DNA of 64,000 nucleotides. Source: Methylobacillus flagellatus KT. Lineage in GTDB: Bacteria > Pseudomonadota > Gammaproteobacteria > Burkholderiales > Methylophilaceae. The position numbers and the translations under genes were made by a program. The stretch lies in NCBI RefSeq assembly GCF_000013705.1, contig NC_007947.1, positions 2,907,518 through 2,971,517 on the forward strand, given 5' to 3'. Below are positions 1 to 9,365 of the stretch, piece by piece. Below the pieces are notes generated by a model. It worked only from the letters and a program-made list of their open reading frames with translations, was not told the DNA's origin and made no database searches. How positions within the stretch are numbered: the first letter of the stretch is position 1; each line of letters begins with the position of its first letter.

Positions 1-380
1 TGTTTCACCGCGCCAGCAAACACCTGGCGCCCTGCAATCGTAAACACCAAGGCTCGTTTATTCTTGGGCTTGATGTCATGAGGCTTGGTACCTAGTTCTA
101 CGGGAATGGCATAATTTAGTGAGGTGCCCAACGCGCTTTTGGCATCCGGATCAACCCCGATCACGGCAGTCACACCCATGGCATGGGTTTCTAATGGCAG
201 CGCCGCAATGCTGTTCCGCAGAGTACCGTCCCTCACTGGCGTAAGCTGTTTAACTTCACCTTCCATGTGCATCTGAACACTGCGCAGCCAGGTCTCAATC
301 ACTGGCTGCACCTGGCTGGGTGCTGCCTGCCATACTCTGGCCAGCTCCTGCTGATTGGCAGATTCAAAGCGATAGGCCAT
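1..380 (-). CDS. HK97 gp10-like tail-completion / minor tail protein (partial)
   Basis: The 5' end of this gene is inside the window and the 3' end runs off the left edge, leaving about 126 codons. The visible product has an N-terminal helical part followed by a segment reading YAIPVELGTKPHDIKPKN, typical of HK97 gp10 / neck-tail connector proteins, where a Y-x3-VE-GT motif precedes a basic strand. The start ATG at 378-380 overlaps the stop codon of the preceding gene by one base (TGATG), indicating translational coupling. By position it should act in head-tail joining. Family call is moderate; partial length limits it. Confidence 0.7.
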   Translation of the reverse strand, partial: MAYRFESANQQELARVWQAAPSQVQPVIETWLRSVQMHMEGEVKQLTPVRDGTLRNSIAALPLETHAMGVTAVIGVDPDAKSALGTSLNYAIPVELGTKPHDIKPKNKRALVFTIAGRQVFAGAVK

Positions 381-1039
381 CAGTGAGTCAGCCGTGGTCT
401 GCCACGGCTGTCCTTGCTTGGGAGTGAAATCACGGTGCCAGCAGGGGCTGCACGCTTGGGATCAACGCCTAGTTCATTCATGTAGCGCTGGCGCAAGCCC
501 TTCGCGCGAGCTGCAAACAAGGTGGATTTGCTCTGATGATCCACACTGTCAGCCATGATGGTGCTATCGGTATCGCCGGCATATAACGATGCCAGCTGCT
601 CACAAAGCGCCGCGGCAGCCAGACAGCAAACTGCCTCGCGGTCACCTTCTGGAATGGTGTTTCTTGCTTCGCTGAGCGTATGGGGTTCAGTGAAATGCAG
701 CCAGATCAGATCGCCAGCGGCAAATGCATGGCTGGAAACGATCTGCTGACCAGTGGGCGTGTTGCGAACCGTGAAGGCATCCTTGTCCATCATCGATGCC
801 GGATAGGCCGATACCGGATGCTCTATCGCCTGCAGCAACGAAAAATCCGCCACCCACCCCGACGGCAGCGGCAGCACCTGGCCTCCAGGCGCAGTGATCT
901 CATCAATCACCAGCCGTGGCCGATCCTTGCTATAGCGCAACACAGCGGCCTGGACTGCATCGACCAACTGCTCCGCGCTTACCTTACCCGCATCGTCGCG
1001 GGTAAGGTCTGCCGTCAAAGTGAGGTAACGGTCCAGCAT
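380..1039 (-). CDS. phage head-tail connector/adaptor-like protein
   Basis: A 219-residue protein directly after the capsid gene (3-bp gap) and coupled to the gp10-like gene. It has a helical N-terminus (residues 1-40), a central beta-rich part and a helical segment around residues 135-185 (acidic then Ala/Leu-rich), as in gp6/gp15-type head-completion proteins. I do not recognise a specific family by sequence; the function is inferred from its place between major capsid and gp10-like genes, which is where connector proteins lie in tailed phages. Confidence 0.55.
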   Translation of the reverse strand: MLDRYLTLTADLTRDDAGKVSAEQLVDAVQAAVLRYSKDRPRLVIDEITAPGGQVLPLPSGWVADFSLLQAIEHPVSAYPASMMDKDAFTVRNTPTGQQIVSSHAFAAGDLIWLHFTEPHTLSEARNTIPEGDREAVCCLAAAALCEQLASLYAGDTDSTIMADSVDHQSKSTLFAARAKGLRQRYMNELGVDPKRAAPAGTVISLPSKDSRGRPRLTH

Positions 1040-1042
1040 GGC

Positions 1043-3355
1043 TTAGGCTACAACCGCCTTGGTGGTGCCTTTTTCGCCGTCGACCAGGATGTTTCCACCG
1101 TAGATATGGCGAATCTTGTACTTCAGCACATCATTGGAAAACATGCTGCCGCCGGTAGGGCTATCCTGGATGAACAGCTCTGGCTCTTCGTTGCCGTCCA
1201 GAAAGCCGATTTCCAGTACCGGGAGGCGTGCAGGGTCTGCCAGAGTCACCCAATCGTTACCGTCGGTCCAATAATCTACCGGAATCACCTCGGGGTTCAG
1301 AGTCTGCACAAATGTCTTGTCATTGTTCTGGCCGCGTACGAACAGATCATATGCTTGCTCCTGCAATTCGAACGGCACCATCAAAATTGCAGGGCTGACG
1401 GCATTGCGCTTGCCTGATCCGGCACGCGTCTGCTTGAGCATCGCCAATCGATGCGCAGTAAATTGCGCAGCAGATAGCGCCCCAGTGAAGAGATTGCCAT
1501 GGTCGACGTGGTATAGCGCCAGAGTGTCGTGGATCACCGGGTTGGTACGGAAGAAATCAAACACGAACTCGCTGAGCGTATTGGCCGCAGCCAGGTTGAG
1601 CTCGACCGGAATGCGGCGCAGCACACCTACATCGTCGTTCTTGATCGCCTCCAGAGAGACATCTTCGGTGCCGCCGCGCTTGGCGACGGCATAGGTGGCC
1701 TTGCCATCACCAGGCGTGGTTAGGGCGTTATAAGCGCCACGCTCAGCCACGATGGGCAGGTTGCCATACCCCCCAATGCGGGTGCGCTCCTGGGTACGGA
1801 AATCACTGACCGGTACTGTGGTCGCCACTCTGCGCCATGCTTGCAGGTTAGTGCCAGCAGTGAACAACGCTTGCATGCGGCGGGTGATTGCGTCGCCCAG
1901 AACATTGCCGAACGTGTCGCTGCCCACGGCTTCACGGAAGCTTTCGCCAGCGGCGGCCATCAAGCGGCTGCGGTCGCAGTTCCGCAGCAGACCTGTCACA
2001 TCCCGGTCTCCTGTGATCATGATGTAACACTCGCGGAACGAGCGCACGCTGCGATGTTCCTTGTGCTCTGGGTCGAAGAACGCATCCAGCATGTCGGCCA
2101 TCTTGAGATGGCTATCTTCCACCTGGATGTCGAACGGCATGCTCACCTTGCCAGACTCCACAAAGCGGCTGAGATATTCACGCTCATCGCTGATCGCCTT
2201 GGCCACGTCCGCCTCGACGAAGCGTTCCATGGTGGCGAATTGCGCGGTCAGCTTATCCTTGGCAGCCTGGGGCAAAGTGGAAGCCTCAATGGTGGCGCGA
2301 GCATTGTTGCGAGCTTCCATCATGCGTAATTCCTCGCGGAACGCGGCCATTTCCGCCGCTGTGACTGTATCGGAGTTTTGCTGGGCTCCTGCAGCCACCG
2401 CTTCACGGTAGGCCGTTTCGAGTTCGTCTTCGTTGATGTCGTCCAGGGCAACACCGGCAAATTTACCGGGTTTGTGCGCCAGGACGGTGGTCAGCATTCT
2501 CTGCTTGAGGCTCATTTCTGCTTGCTCCTTTGAATTAACAGCTTCGGTCATACGAATCAGCCTGCCGCCAGCGCCTGGCTCGACAATGAGGTCGACTGAA
2601 TCAACTTTGGTAATGGATTTGGCTTGTCGGACAGACTTGCCATTGATGGTGGTCTTGGTCGAGCCGCCGAGACAGTCGATCGAGAACCCGAAGATATCCG
2701 TCATGCCGCGCTTAACGGCTTCGCGCAGACGCACGTCAATATCGCCGCCCGGCTGCAGCACCTCCAGCACGGCCTGAATCTGGCCCGGCATGCCATTGGC
2801 CGCAGGCACAAACACGGCCTCGACCAGGCGTCCAACCAAATTCCGCACATCCTTGCCTTTGCCAGCGAGATGCTCATCGTCGGATTTAACGAAAACCCGG
2901 GCATTATTGAACTTGGGCACGGCTTCTCGCAGCACGGCGTCAGGATATAAGACGTCGTTCATTGACACCCCAGCCTCAACCACACGGATCAAGTAGCGGC
3001 CGGTGCCTTCAGGGTCGCTGGTCGCTGCGACAGCTTCACGCATAGGAGCCGCGGTAGTCTTGACCGGGGTATGGGTGGCCACAACCTCAGATGGTTCACC
3101 AAGGGTGATGACATTGCTGTCATCAAGGGAGTAAGGGTAGGAGTATTTTCGAGCACCGAAATCGCCATTCACTACGACCACCCGATCTGGGTAGATAGCT
3201 TCAATGCTGAAATAGGCGCGATCACGACCATCAGGATTCAGCTTCTGCTTAAGCGCCTCGTAGACCAGGCCGCGAATGGTGGCAAAATCACTTGCAGCAG
3301 CTTCCCTTAAAGCTTCCCCGCGAATGCCTTCAGGTGGAATGACGAACTTGGCCAT
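1043..3355 (-). CDS. prohead protease / scaffold / major capsid fusion protein
   Basis: A 770-residue protein that appears to combine three head functions. Residues about 1-270 resemble a phage prohead maturation protease; FGFSIDCLGG around residue 225 is like the GFS motif of HK97-type (S78) proteases. Residues about 280-400 are charged and helical with many Glu/Ala/Lys residues, as expected for a scaffold or delta domain. From about 410 to the end is a capsid-like domain (ATTVPVSDF, RIPVELNLAAANTLSEF, and a C-terminus with ALYHVDHGNLF), as in Mu gpT/HK97-fold head proteins. In many phages these are separate genes. The protein must presumably be cleaved during head maturation. The fusion architecture is seen; catalytic assignment is inferred. 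Confidence 0.8.
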   Translation of the reverse strand: MAKFVIPPEGIRGEALREAAASDFATIRGLVYEALKQKLNPDGRDRAYFSIEAIYPDRVVVVNGDFGARKYSYPYSLDDSNVITLGEPSEVVATHTPVKTTAAPMREAVAATSDPEGTGRYLIRVVEAGVSMNDVLYPDAVLREAVPKFNNARVFVKSDDEHLAGKGKDVRNLVGRLVEAVFVPAANGMPGQIQAVLEVLQPGGDIDVRLREAVKRGMTDIFGFSIDCLGGSTKTTINGKSVRQAKSITKVDSVDLIVEPGAGGRLIRMTEAVNSKEQAEMSLKQRMLTTVLAHKPGKFAGVALDDINEDELETAYREAVAAGAQQNSDTVTAAEMAAFREELRMMEARNNARATIEASTLPQAAKDKLTAQFATMERFVEADVAKAISDEREYLSRFVESGKVSMPFDIQVEDSHLKMADMLDAFFDPEHKEHRSVRSFRECYIMITGDRDVTGLLRNCDRSRLMAAAGESFREAVGSDTFGNVLGDAITRRMQALFTAGTNLQAWRRVATTVPVSDFRTQERTRIGGYGNLPIVAERGAYNALTTPGDGKATYAVAKRGGTEDVSLEAIKNDDVGVLRRIPVELNLAAANTLSEFVFDFFRTNPVIHDTLALYHVDHGNLFTGALSAAQFTAHRLAMLKQTRAGSGKRNAVSPAILMVPFELQEQAYDLFVRGQNNDKTFVQTLNPEVIPVDYWTDGNDWVTLADPARLPVLEIGFLDGNEEPELFIQDSPTGGSMFSNDVLKYKIRHIYGGNILVDGEKGTTKAVVA

Positions 3356-3358
3356 GAT

Positions 3359-3589
3359 TTACAGGGCCGCTTCGAACTTCTGGCCGTCAACGGTGACCAC
3401 AACTAAGCGATCAGCATATTCCTTGAACTCCAGTACTTCTGCCGTTTTAACTTCTTGCTGCTTGAATTTGCCAGTGGGCTTGCCTTTGTCGTCAAACAAA
3501 GGGATAGGACGCTTGACCAATGCCGCAGCTGTAGCAGCTGTTAATGGCTTCTTGGTCTCTTCGGTTTTGGTTTGAGGTGTGCCAGACAT
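3359..3589 (-). CDS. small hypothetical phage head-region protein
   Basis: A 76-residue protein between the F-like head gene and the capsid fusion. The first 25 residues are Thr/Ala/Lys-rich and probably disordered; the rest (IPLFDDKGKPTGKFKQQEV ... LVVVTVDGQKFEA) looks like a small beta domain. Its stop lies 3 bp before the capsid start codon, so it belongs to the head operon. A role in capsid decoration or assembly is only suggested by position. No family recognised. Confidence 0.65.
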   Translation of the reverse strand: MSGTPQTKTEETKKPLTAATAAALVKRPIPLFDDKGKPTGKFKQQEVKTAEVLEFKEYADRLVVVTVDGQKFEAAL

Positions 3590-3682
3590 CTGTGGCTCCT
3601 TGATTAAATAATCAGTGAAAGAGCCGTCAGATTAGGGTTTTGGCGGGGAAAATGCCTTTAATACGGGTTAAAGAATTTGGGG

Positions 3683-4603
3683 TTAGGAATTAGACCGGCC
3701 AGCCAGTTCCTGGCGGTTGAACTCAGCAAGATCAACACCGTCAGGAATGGTGCTGGTGAGCGCCGATTGATAGGAAAGATTACCTACGACAATAGGCTTG
3801 CTGAAGTCTATCACGGGCACAACAACGCAACCGCAGTTGATTTTCTCAGATGCCGGTGCTTTGGGATCATGCGGGTGCATGAGCTTGTGAGTATTGCCGT
3901 CCATGCCCAATAAAAGAAATGGATCTTCCAATTCCAACACCTTGCCATGCATCGCATTGTGTCCAGGACGTGCATGCACCTTGCCAGATTCAAGCCATTT
4001 TTTCTTGATGTTGACGCCATTGGCCTTGGCGTCCAGCATGCGCTGAAAGCCTGCCGCCGAGAATACAGAACCCAGCTCAGTACGCACAATCGTCCTGGCG
4101 CGGTTTTTGGCATTACCTTCCAACAAACCTCTAACGCTGATAATTGCATCGCCAGGCGATTGCGCACCGATCACCACCAAACCAAGCTGACTGTTGATCT
4201 TGTTGGCCGTGGTGGTGCTGATATCCTTGATGCGCCCAGTGGTGAAAGCACGCATGGCCAGCAACTGGCGATTGTCGATATTGGGCATCACCGTAGCCAA
4301 CCTGATGCCGCCAGCCTGAATAGGCAGATCAACCAGCGATTGGCCGTTTTCCCACATTCTGCCAGCCGCTGTACCTACAATTGCACTACCAGCAGCGCTA
4401 AAATCAACCATGGCTTGCTCGATGGCAGCAGAAAGTTGTGGCAGGCTCCAAGATTGATAGTCAGACGGTGCAGCCTTCAGAATGCCTGCGATCTGCTCCT
4501 GGGCCAGACCGAGCAAACGCAGGATTTCAGCGTAAGTATCGGTCTGGATGCGGGTGCGATCCTTTAACGCATCGTTGATGGCTGATGATGGAGTGGTGGC
4601 CAC
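3683..4603 (-). CDS. phage head morphogenesis protein, SPP1 gp7 / Mu gpF-like
   Basis: A 306-residue minor head protein. The C-terminal half carries the family signature: RTIVRTELGSVFSAAG around residue 170, then KKWLESGKVHARPGHNAMHGK and a late INCGCVVVP, matching the R-TE / W-x-S-x3-R-R-H / N-C-R-C pattern of the SPP1 gp7 / Mu F domain. The N-terminal part is helical. Such proteins join the portal and a few copies enter the head with the DNA. It lies downstream of portal, separated from it only by the unusual 515-residue gene, from which it is 5 bp away. Confidence 0.85.
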   Translation of the reverse strand: MATTPSSAINDALKDRTRIQTDTYAEILRLLGLAQEQIAGILKAAPSDYQSWSLPQLSAAIEQAMVDFSAAGSAIVGTAAGRMWENGQSLVDLPIQAGGIRLATVMPNIDNRQLLAMRAFTTGRIKDISTTTANKINSQLGLVVIGAQSPGDAIISVRGLLEGNAKNRARTIVRTELGSVFSAAGFQRMLDAKANGVNIKKKWLESGKVHARPGHNAMHGKVLELEDPFLLLGMDGNTHKLMHPHDPKAPASEKINCGCVVVPVIDFSKPIVVGNLSYQSALTSTIPDGVDLAEFNRQELAGRSNS

Positions 4604-4608
4604 TTGAG

Positions 4609-6156
4609 TTAAAGGCCGTCATACCAATCAGGCAAAGTGCGGAACTTGAGTAATCCAGCCGCTGCTTTCGCCTTGGCATATTTAAGCCTGGCCTCAAGGT
4701 TTTTGTAAGTGACAATTGTGTTGTGGTCAACTCCGTGGGTAAACGCTATTGCCATAGCATTTCTCGCAATAGTCTTGTCGAGTGATGCCATGAATACGGA
4801 GTCAGCTTGTGGCCAACCATCAATAATCGGCATCTGATGCAGATTGTCTTGACCGTATCCCTGCGGAATCATCATGGGGCCATTGGTGGTGTCAGTAGTA
4901 CGAGCCGTGACAATGCCGTTATGCTCTGCTAAGTAATCGAATAGCGATCTGTCACCCTGTGTGAACGCATTGACCCCATTCGCACAAGTCCAGTGGCGCA
5001 ACCATCTTTCGATAGTCGCATCCGGTACAACCCCCCTGAATATAGTTCGAATGTAATCCTGGGAGGCTTTAAGCCCAGCAGAAACTTGTGCGTTCGTCGT
5101 TGCCCCAGGGTCTCCCACCCTTATCGGGTTACGAGGCACGAAAGTGGTACCCTCTCTCGCCATACCATGTAGCGTCTCAAGTGAAACGTAACCGGGCTGG
5201 CCTATGATGTTCTGGACTGTCAATGACACCGTGAGCGGTATACCAAGAGAATTACACAGTGGCCTGACGAAAGAACCTAAAGACTCTTGAGTCCCGTCGA
5301 TCATGTAGCAAAAATTCGCCATTGCTCGATAATTAAAGATGATCGAGTCATATTTGACATGACCACCATTGGGTGCGGTGACGCCCGAAGCATTAAGTTG
5401 ATAGAAACGTACCGCATTAATGGTCATTTCCCAGGTTGGACTACCTACTGCAACGAAGTCGGATGGAGCAAAGAATGCGAAATGCCAGCCGTTGCGCTTG
5501 AGGCTGTTATTGCCATTGGGATTCACTCCCCACGTAGCTCGATAATAATTATCGAACGCTATATCATCCATTGAGAACCTGATCTCAACGGAACCCATCT
5601 TGGTGTAGTCCTCCACCCATATCGGAATGCACATATTGGGTGCTTCACCCAATGCCGCTACGGGGGCAGGTAAATTTCGAGTAATGTTAAGACCAGCACC
5701 CGAGCCCCCTGTGTTGGTCACATCAAATACTTGGGTGGATCCTGGAAACCACTTATTGTCAGTGTCCATTGAGCGAACTGAAGTAGAGCCGCCATATTGA
5801 AAATCTGTAGTGGCTAGCCCCGTCATGGACAGGATAGTGACACCTGGGTAAATAAGGTAATTTTTACCTTTACCGATTGATGCATTGGGGGTAAGCGCAT
5901 AGTCAACGCCGCCACTAGTGATTACTGGCTTGCCATTCTCATCTGCTGTTTGATGGGCAGCACCTTTCACCGCCAGAACATCCAGCCTACTATCTCCTGA
6001 CAATCCCTCAAGCCCCGTCTTAACCTCTTCAATCGACATATCGCCCCCGCCAGTTCCTGTTGTCATGATGCGGCCTTGCGCATCAACCGCAATTTCCTTC
6101 TTCGAAACCTTTCCCTGGGCATCTGTATGAAGCCCCATCATCAATTCAGCCATCAC
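4609..6156 (-). CDS. putative carbohydrate-binding / NodB-deacetylase-like phage protein
   Basis: A 515-residue protein placed between portal and the F-like head gene, an unusual site. Residues 1-40 form a short Gly-rich lead (VDAQGRIMTTGTGGGD). Residues about 70-280 look like a beta-sandwich, rich in Trp, Asn and Gly. From about 285 the order of segments resembles a polysaccharide deacetylase barrel: MIDGTQESLGSFVRPLCNSLGIP, then PGYVSLETLHGMAREG, then IPQGYGQDN. The usual DD pair and the H-x3-H metal site are not evident, so catalysis is doubtful. It may be a structural glycan-binding protein. It overlaps the portal stop by 4 bp, so it is part of the operon. Fold assignment is by eye and needs structure prediction. 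Confidence 0.5.
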   Translation of the reverse strand: MMAELMMGLHTDAQGKVSKKEIAVDAQGRIMTTGTGGGDMSIEEVKTGLEGLSGDSRLDVLAVKGAAHQTADENGKPVITSGGVDYALTPNASIGKGKNYLIYPGVTILSMTGLATTDFQYGGSTSVRSMDTDNKWFPGSTQVFDVTNTGGSGAGLNITRNLPAPVAALGEAPNMCIPIWVEDYTKMGSVEIRFSMDDIAFDNYYRATWGVNPNGNNSLKRNGWHFAFFAPSDFVAVGSPTWEMTINAVRFYQLNASGVTAPNGGHVKYDSIIFNYRAMANFCYMIDGTQESLGSFVRPLCNSLGIPLTVSLTVQNIIGQPGYVSLETLHGMAREGTTFVPRNPIRVGDPGATTNAQVSAGLKASQDYIRTIFRGVVPDATIERWLRHWTCANGVNAFTQGDRSLFDYLAEHNGIVTARTTDTTNGPMMIPQGYGQDNLHQMPIIDGWPQADSVFMASLDKTIARNAMAIAFTHGVDHNTIVTYKNLEARLKYAKAKAAAGLLKFRTLPDWYDGL

Positions 6157-7589
6157 GCAGCTCCTTCTTCAGTTTTCGGTGTGGTAAACACGTCGTTTTC
6201 CGCTTCCTTGGTTTTCGCAGTACTGGTCTTTTCCAGCTCGCTCTTGACGTCAATCTCAATCCCCAGCCTGCCGGACACAGTGCCGATCAGGGACAGGCCG
6301 GTTTCCTCGCTTAACAGCTTTTTGTCGATGGCAATCCCTACGGCCACAATCACCTGCTGCAAGGCGCTTGCATATTTGCTGGTGTCCCTGGATGTCATCT
6401 CGGGGAAGATCACCTCAACCTCGTAGGCTGGATCGTCTTCATCGGGCTCTTGTCCCAACACCGCGATACATTCCTGGCGCAGGACGTAGGTGCCGATCTC
6501 TTCCAGGATGCTCTTGGCAACCTTCTGCCGCATCGAGAACACCTTGAAGGTCGGTTCGCCCATCTCGCTGGCCGCAGCGCGGTTCACATCGCCGCCACCA
6601 CCAAACCAATGCTCGGGAATCGTGCCGCCGCCCAGGATGTGGTTGCGCAACAGTCGGCCAGTGTTGCTGGTATCAGCAGAGTTCAGATTTGGCGCTTCCG
6701 CTTTCCACTTCTCCTGGTCGTTGTGTACGCGCACGCTGTTGGGTGCCGGGGCCGTAATCTCTTTTGCCCGTGAGGCTACTTGTTCAGGTGTTGCCCCCGT
6801 AATGGTCACGTCCCAGATGAATGCCCGTAGATTGTTGATGCGTTCAACCTCGGCGAAGAGGAACTGGTCATAGCCATCGACCCAGTCGGCCTGGGATAGC
6901 AAGTCGGAGATCCCGCGCATGCTGTTGGAGAGGTCGTTGATCTTGAAAAAGAAGGCCTCGCCATCGGCAAATGTCTGGCGAATTTCCTGCGTGCGCTGGG
7001 TGAACACATCCTCTGGACCATTCACGATCACGCGATACCGGCGTGCCTGGCCTTTCTTGTCCTTGGCTGTAATGATGCCGATCGGCTGTTCCGGGTTGTC
7101 CGGATCGGCCACGACGGTGGCGATCAGGCCGGGATCAAGGTAACCAAGACGCACATGGCCGCTGGCCTCATTCACGAAGGTTGGATAACACTGCTCGCCG
7201 TACAGGCTCAGCTCGCGCAGCTTTTTCGGCAGCTTGATTTCCATCTTGTTGATCGGGTCGCGCCAGAAGCGGCGCAATGTCTTGGTCGTGGCTTCGTCCT
7301 GGGTTTTGACTTCCACGCCCTCGGCCAGCAGATAGGCCAGCGGCAATTCAATCAGGCGGTTGCCCAGCAGGTTGGTGCGCCACAAATGCACGGCAATCTC
7401 GCGCATGCGTTCCTGGGTGATCTGCGGCAAGTCGCGCTTGCTGTCTCCAGTCAGCTTTCGCCATTCGCCATCGTCGGCATCAATAGTGAAGCCTGCTGCC
7501 TCACGGAATGAGGTTTCAGCCTCTTCTGAAGCTGCCTGCGCACCAGTCACCTTGCCCCACAATTCCACCATCCCATCAAACAAGCCCAT
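6153..7589 (-). CDS. phage portal protein
   Basis: Portal proteins form the dodecameric ring at one capsid vertex through which DNA is packaged. This one has about 478 residues, following terminase and preceding head genes as in most tailed phages. Segments such as LWRTNLLGNRLIELPLAYLL, ELSLYGEQCYPTFVNEASG and INDLSNSMRGISDLLSQADWVDGYDQFLF fit the lambda-B/SPP1-gp6-type portal stem and wing. An upstream ATG would add eight residues, but the ATG at 7587-7589 has an AGGAAAGG ribosome-binding site at good spacing and was chosen. It overlaps the terminase stop by 14 bp. The C-terminal tail (about 50 residues) is Lys/Glu/Thr-rich and likely disordered. Confidence 0.88.
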   Translation of the reverse strand: MGLFDGMVELWGKVTGAQAASEEAETSFREAAGFTIDADDGEWRKLTGDSKRDLPQITQERMREIAVHLWRTNLLGNRLIELPLAYLLAEGVEVKTQDEATTKTLRRFWRDPINKMEIKLPKKLRELSLYGEQCYPTFVNEASGHVRLGYLDPGLIATVVADPDNPEQPIGIITAKDKKGQARRYRVIVNGPEDVFTQRTQEIRQTFADGEAFFFKINDLSNSMRGISDLLSQADWVDGYDQFLFAEVERINNLRAFIWDVTITGATPEQVASRAKEITAPAPNSVRVHNDQEKWKAEAPNLNSADTSNTGRLLRNHILGGGTIPEHWFGGGGDVNRAAASEMGEPTFKVFSMRQKVAKSILEEIGTYVLRQECIAVLGQEPDEDDPAYEVEVIFPEMTSRDTSKYASALQQVIVAVGIAIDKKLLSEETGLSLIGTVSGRLGIEIDVKSELEKTSTAKTKEAENDVFTTPKTEEGAA

Positions 7590-9363
7590 CAGCCGACCTT
7601 TCCTGTCCCGCAAATACCGCTTTATGAAGGTTCATAAAGCCGTTAAAAAACAAATTGGCTACACATGCCCGCCCAAGCGATAAAAAACGCGCTACGGGCC
7701 TTAAATCGATCAGCAGGGTTTTGTGCAGCCACCGGCCCAGGCGACCTATCCGTGGCGCTTTAAATATTTCGGGCTGAGATTCCACCGTTGCGCCCGCCGC
7801 TGGCTGGCCTTCCTGGCTGGCTGCATGCCAGGCCATCACACCGGCAATGGCCGAATCGCCGTGCCGGTATCCGCCATCCGTGCCTTTGTCGCGCCCGTCG
7901 TCCATCTTGGGCCTGCCAGCCTGGAGAATCACACGGCGATGGTCGGTAATGACATCCTCACCGCCGACCACCGTGATCGCCTTGGCCTCATAAGCAGATT
8001 TGTAACGAGGGAACCATTCGGCGTACCAGGAAGCGGTAGCCATGACACAAGTGATGCGATATTCACCGTAGCGCTGCACGGCACCTTCGGCGTGGCTCTG
8101 GCCGTTGCCACGTGCATCAAAAGAGGCGTGCTGGAAGTGCGGGATGTTGTCCAGGATGTAATCGCGGATCAGCGCCTGCACATCGAACGGCAAGTTGCGC
8201 AGGCTCAGCTCGAAAGCCGTCGTCCATTCACTGGCGCTTTTCTCCTGAAGCACCCAGATCACGGACAAGTCGCCGGACCGGCCGAAATCCTGGCCATACA
8301 CCGAGCGCTTGCCGTGGTCCATGTTGTCGATCACCGGCTTCAGCACCTCCTTGCACCAGCGCTCGGTCTCGACCAGGCGATTCGGGTCGGTGACGTAAGC
8401 CTCGCCCTTGGCCAGGCTCAAGCGGGGAATGCTGTCGTCCTGGCATTGCTCCACCAGGAAGCGCGGCATATAGAGGCCGCTGCCTTTTTTCGGGATGCAC
8501 AGCAGCTCTTCGTTGGCGTCTTCCTGGTTGCTGTAGCTGGAAAAAATCTTGTCGCGCCATTCCTGTTCTTTCTCGCGGGTCCAGACTTCACCCTTGACCA
8601 GGCATATGCGCTGATAGAGTCCCTCGGCCACGGCTTCGTCGAAGTCGACCTTGTGCATGCTCCAGTCCAGCTTGCCAGCTTCAATATCACGCACCAGGGC
8701 ATGAAACTCGCTGTCTTCGCCGTTCTCCGAGCTAACGATGTCAACCCGGCCACCCCACATCAGGAACGCCAGCGCACCCTTGACCACTTCACGCAAGTTA
8801 CGGTGGAAAGCTGCCTCATCGATCCGCGCATGACCCTGACGGCCACGCCAGTTCCAGGGTGCGGAACTCAGCGCCTCGTACACATGGCCAGACTTGAAGG
8901 TAATCTTGAAGCGTGTGATGTCCTGCTTGCTTTCGCCAATCACGCCGCGCTCCTGGTCCTTGACGGTCATGGTTTCCCGGTCACGGAATACCGAGATGGA
9001 GCTCGCGGCCACACCGTAAATCTGGGCAAACTTGAGCGCATCGCCGATGTTCTCGGCTGCCATGCCCAGGTTGTAGCCCATGTAGTATTGGGACATGCCG
9101 CCGCTATCCCTGGCAGCTTCAAGCGCGCCTTCAGCGGCCATACATCCCCAGCTCCAACCAATACGTCGAGATTTTCTTCCCAGCCGGACTGGTGACATAT
9201 CGGTATGCCATCTAGCCTGGTAAGGCAGTAGGATGTGAGGAATATCAGAACCCGCATGACCCAGCCCTCGATCCTGTTGCTTCTCCACAACCAGGTCGAG
9301 GAGGTCTTTTTTTTCGCCCTGGCTGATCTCGACTGGCTCGCTATTGATGGAGTTTTCAGCCAC
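7576..9363 (-). CDS. terminase large subunit, Mu gp28-like
   Basis: The DNA-packaging motor, 595 residues. The ATPase half has GRKSRRIGWSWG (about residue 62), a Mu gp28-type variant of Walker A, and acidic strand VDIVSSENGEDSEFH. The nuclease half starts near residue 355 with YGQDFGRSGDLSVIWVL, an RNase H-like first Asp, followed by ASFDARGNG. Mu-like phages package by headful from integrated copies and resolve no cos site, so this enzyme with the gp27-like protein upstream should suffice. The last 40 residues (RFLSLGRACVANLFFNGFMNL) look poorly conserved; the reading frame continues across the portal ribosome-binding site. Confidence 0.9.
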   Translation of the reverse strand: MAENSINSEPVEISQGEKKDLLDLVVEKQQDRGLGHAGSDIPHILLPYQARWHTDMSPVRLGRKSRRIGWSWGCMAAEGALEAARDSGGMSQYYMGYNLGMAAENIGDALKFAQIYGVAASSISVFRDRETMTVKDQERGVIGESKQDITRFKITFKSGHVYEALSSAPWNWRGRQGHARIDEAAFHRNLREVVKGALAFLMWGGRVDIVSSENGEDSEFHALVRDIEAGKLDWSMHKVDFDEAVAEGLYQRICLVKGEVWTREKEQEWRDKIFSSYSNQEDANEELLCIPKKGSGLYMPRFLVEQCQDDSIPRLSLAKGEAYVTDPNRLVETERWCKEVLKPVIDNMDHGKRSVYGQDFGRSGDLSVIWVLQEKSASEWTTAFELSLRNLPFDVQALIRDYILDNIPHFQHASFDARGNGQSHAEGAVQRYGEYRITCVMATASWYAEWFPRYKSAYEAKAITVVGGEDVITDHRRVILQAGRPKMDDGRDKGTDGGYRHGDSAIAGVMAWHAASQEGQPAAGATVESQPEIFKAPRIGRLGRWLHKTLLIDLRPVARFLSLGRACVANLFFNGFMNLHKAVFAGQERSADGLV

Positions 9364-9365
9364 GG

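Noticed and set aside
1..24. TGTTTCA at position 1 as phage left end
   Set aside because: The position lies inside the open gp10-like gene, and tail genes are still missing, so the window edge is within the phage.
7723..9195. 490-codon plus-strand frame opposite the terminase
   Set aside because: The terminase on the other strand has clear family motifs; the plus-strand product has repetitive His/Ala/Leu composition typical of a mirror frame.
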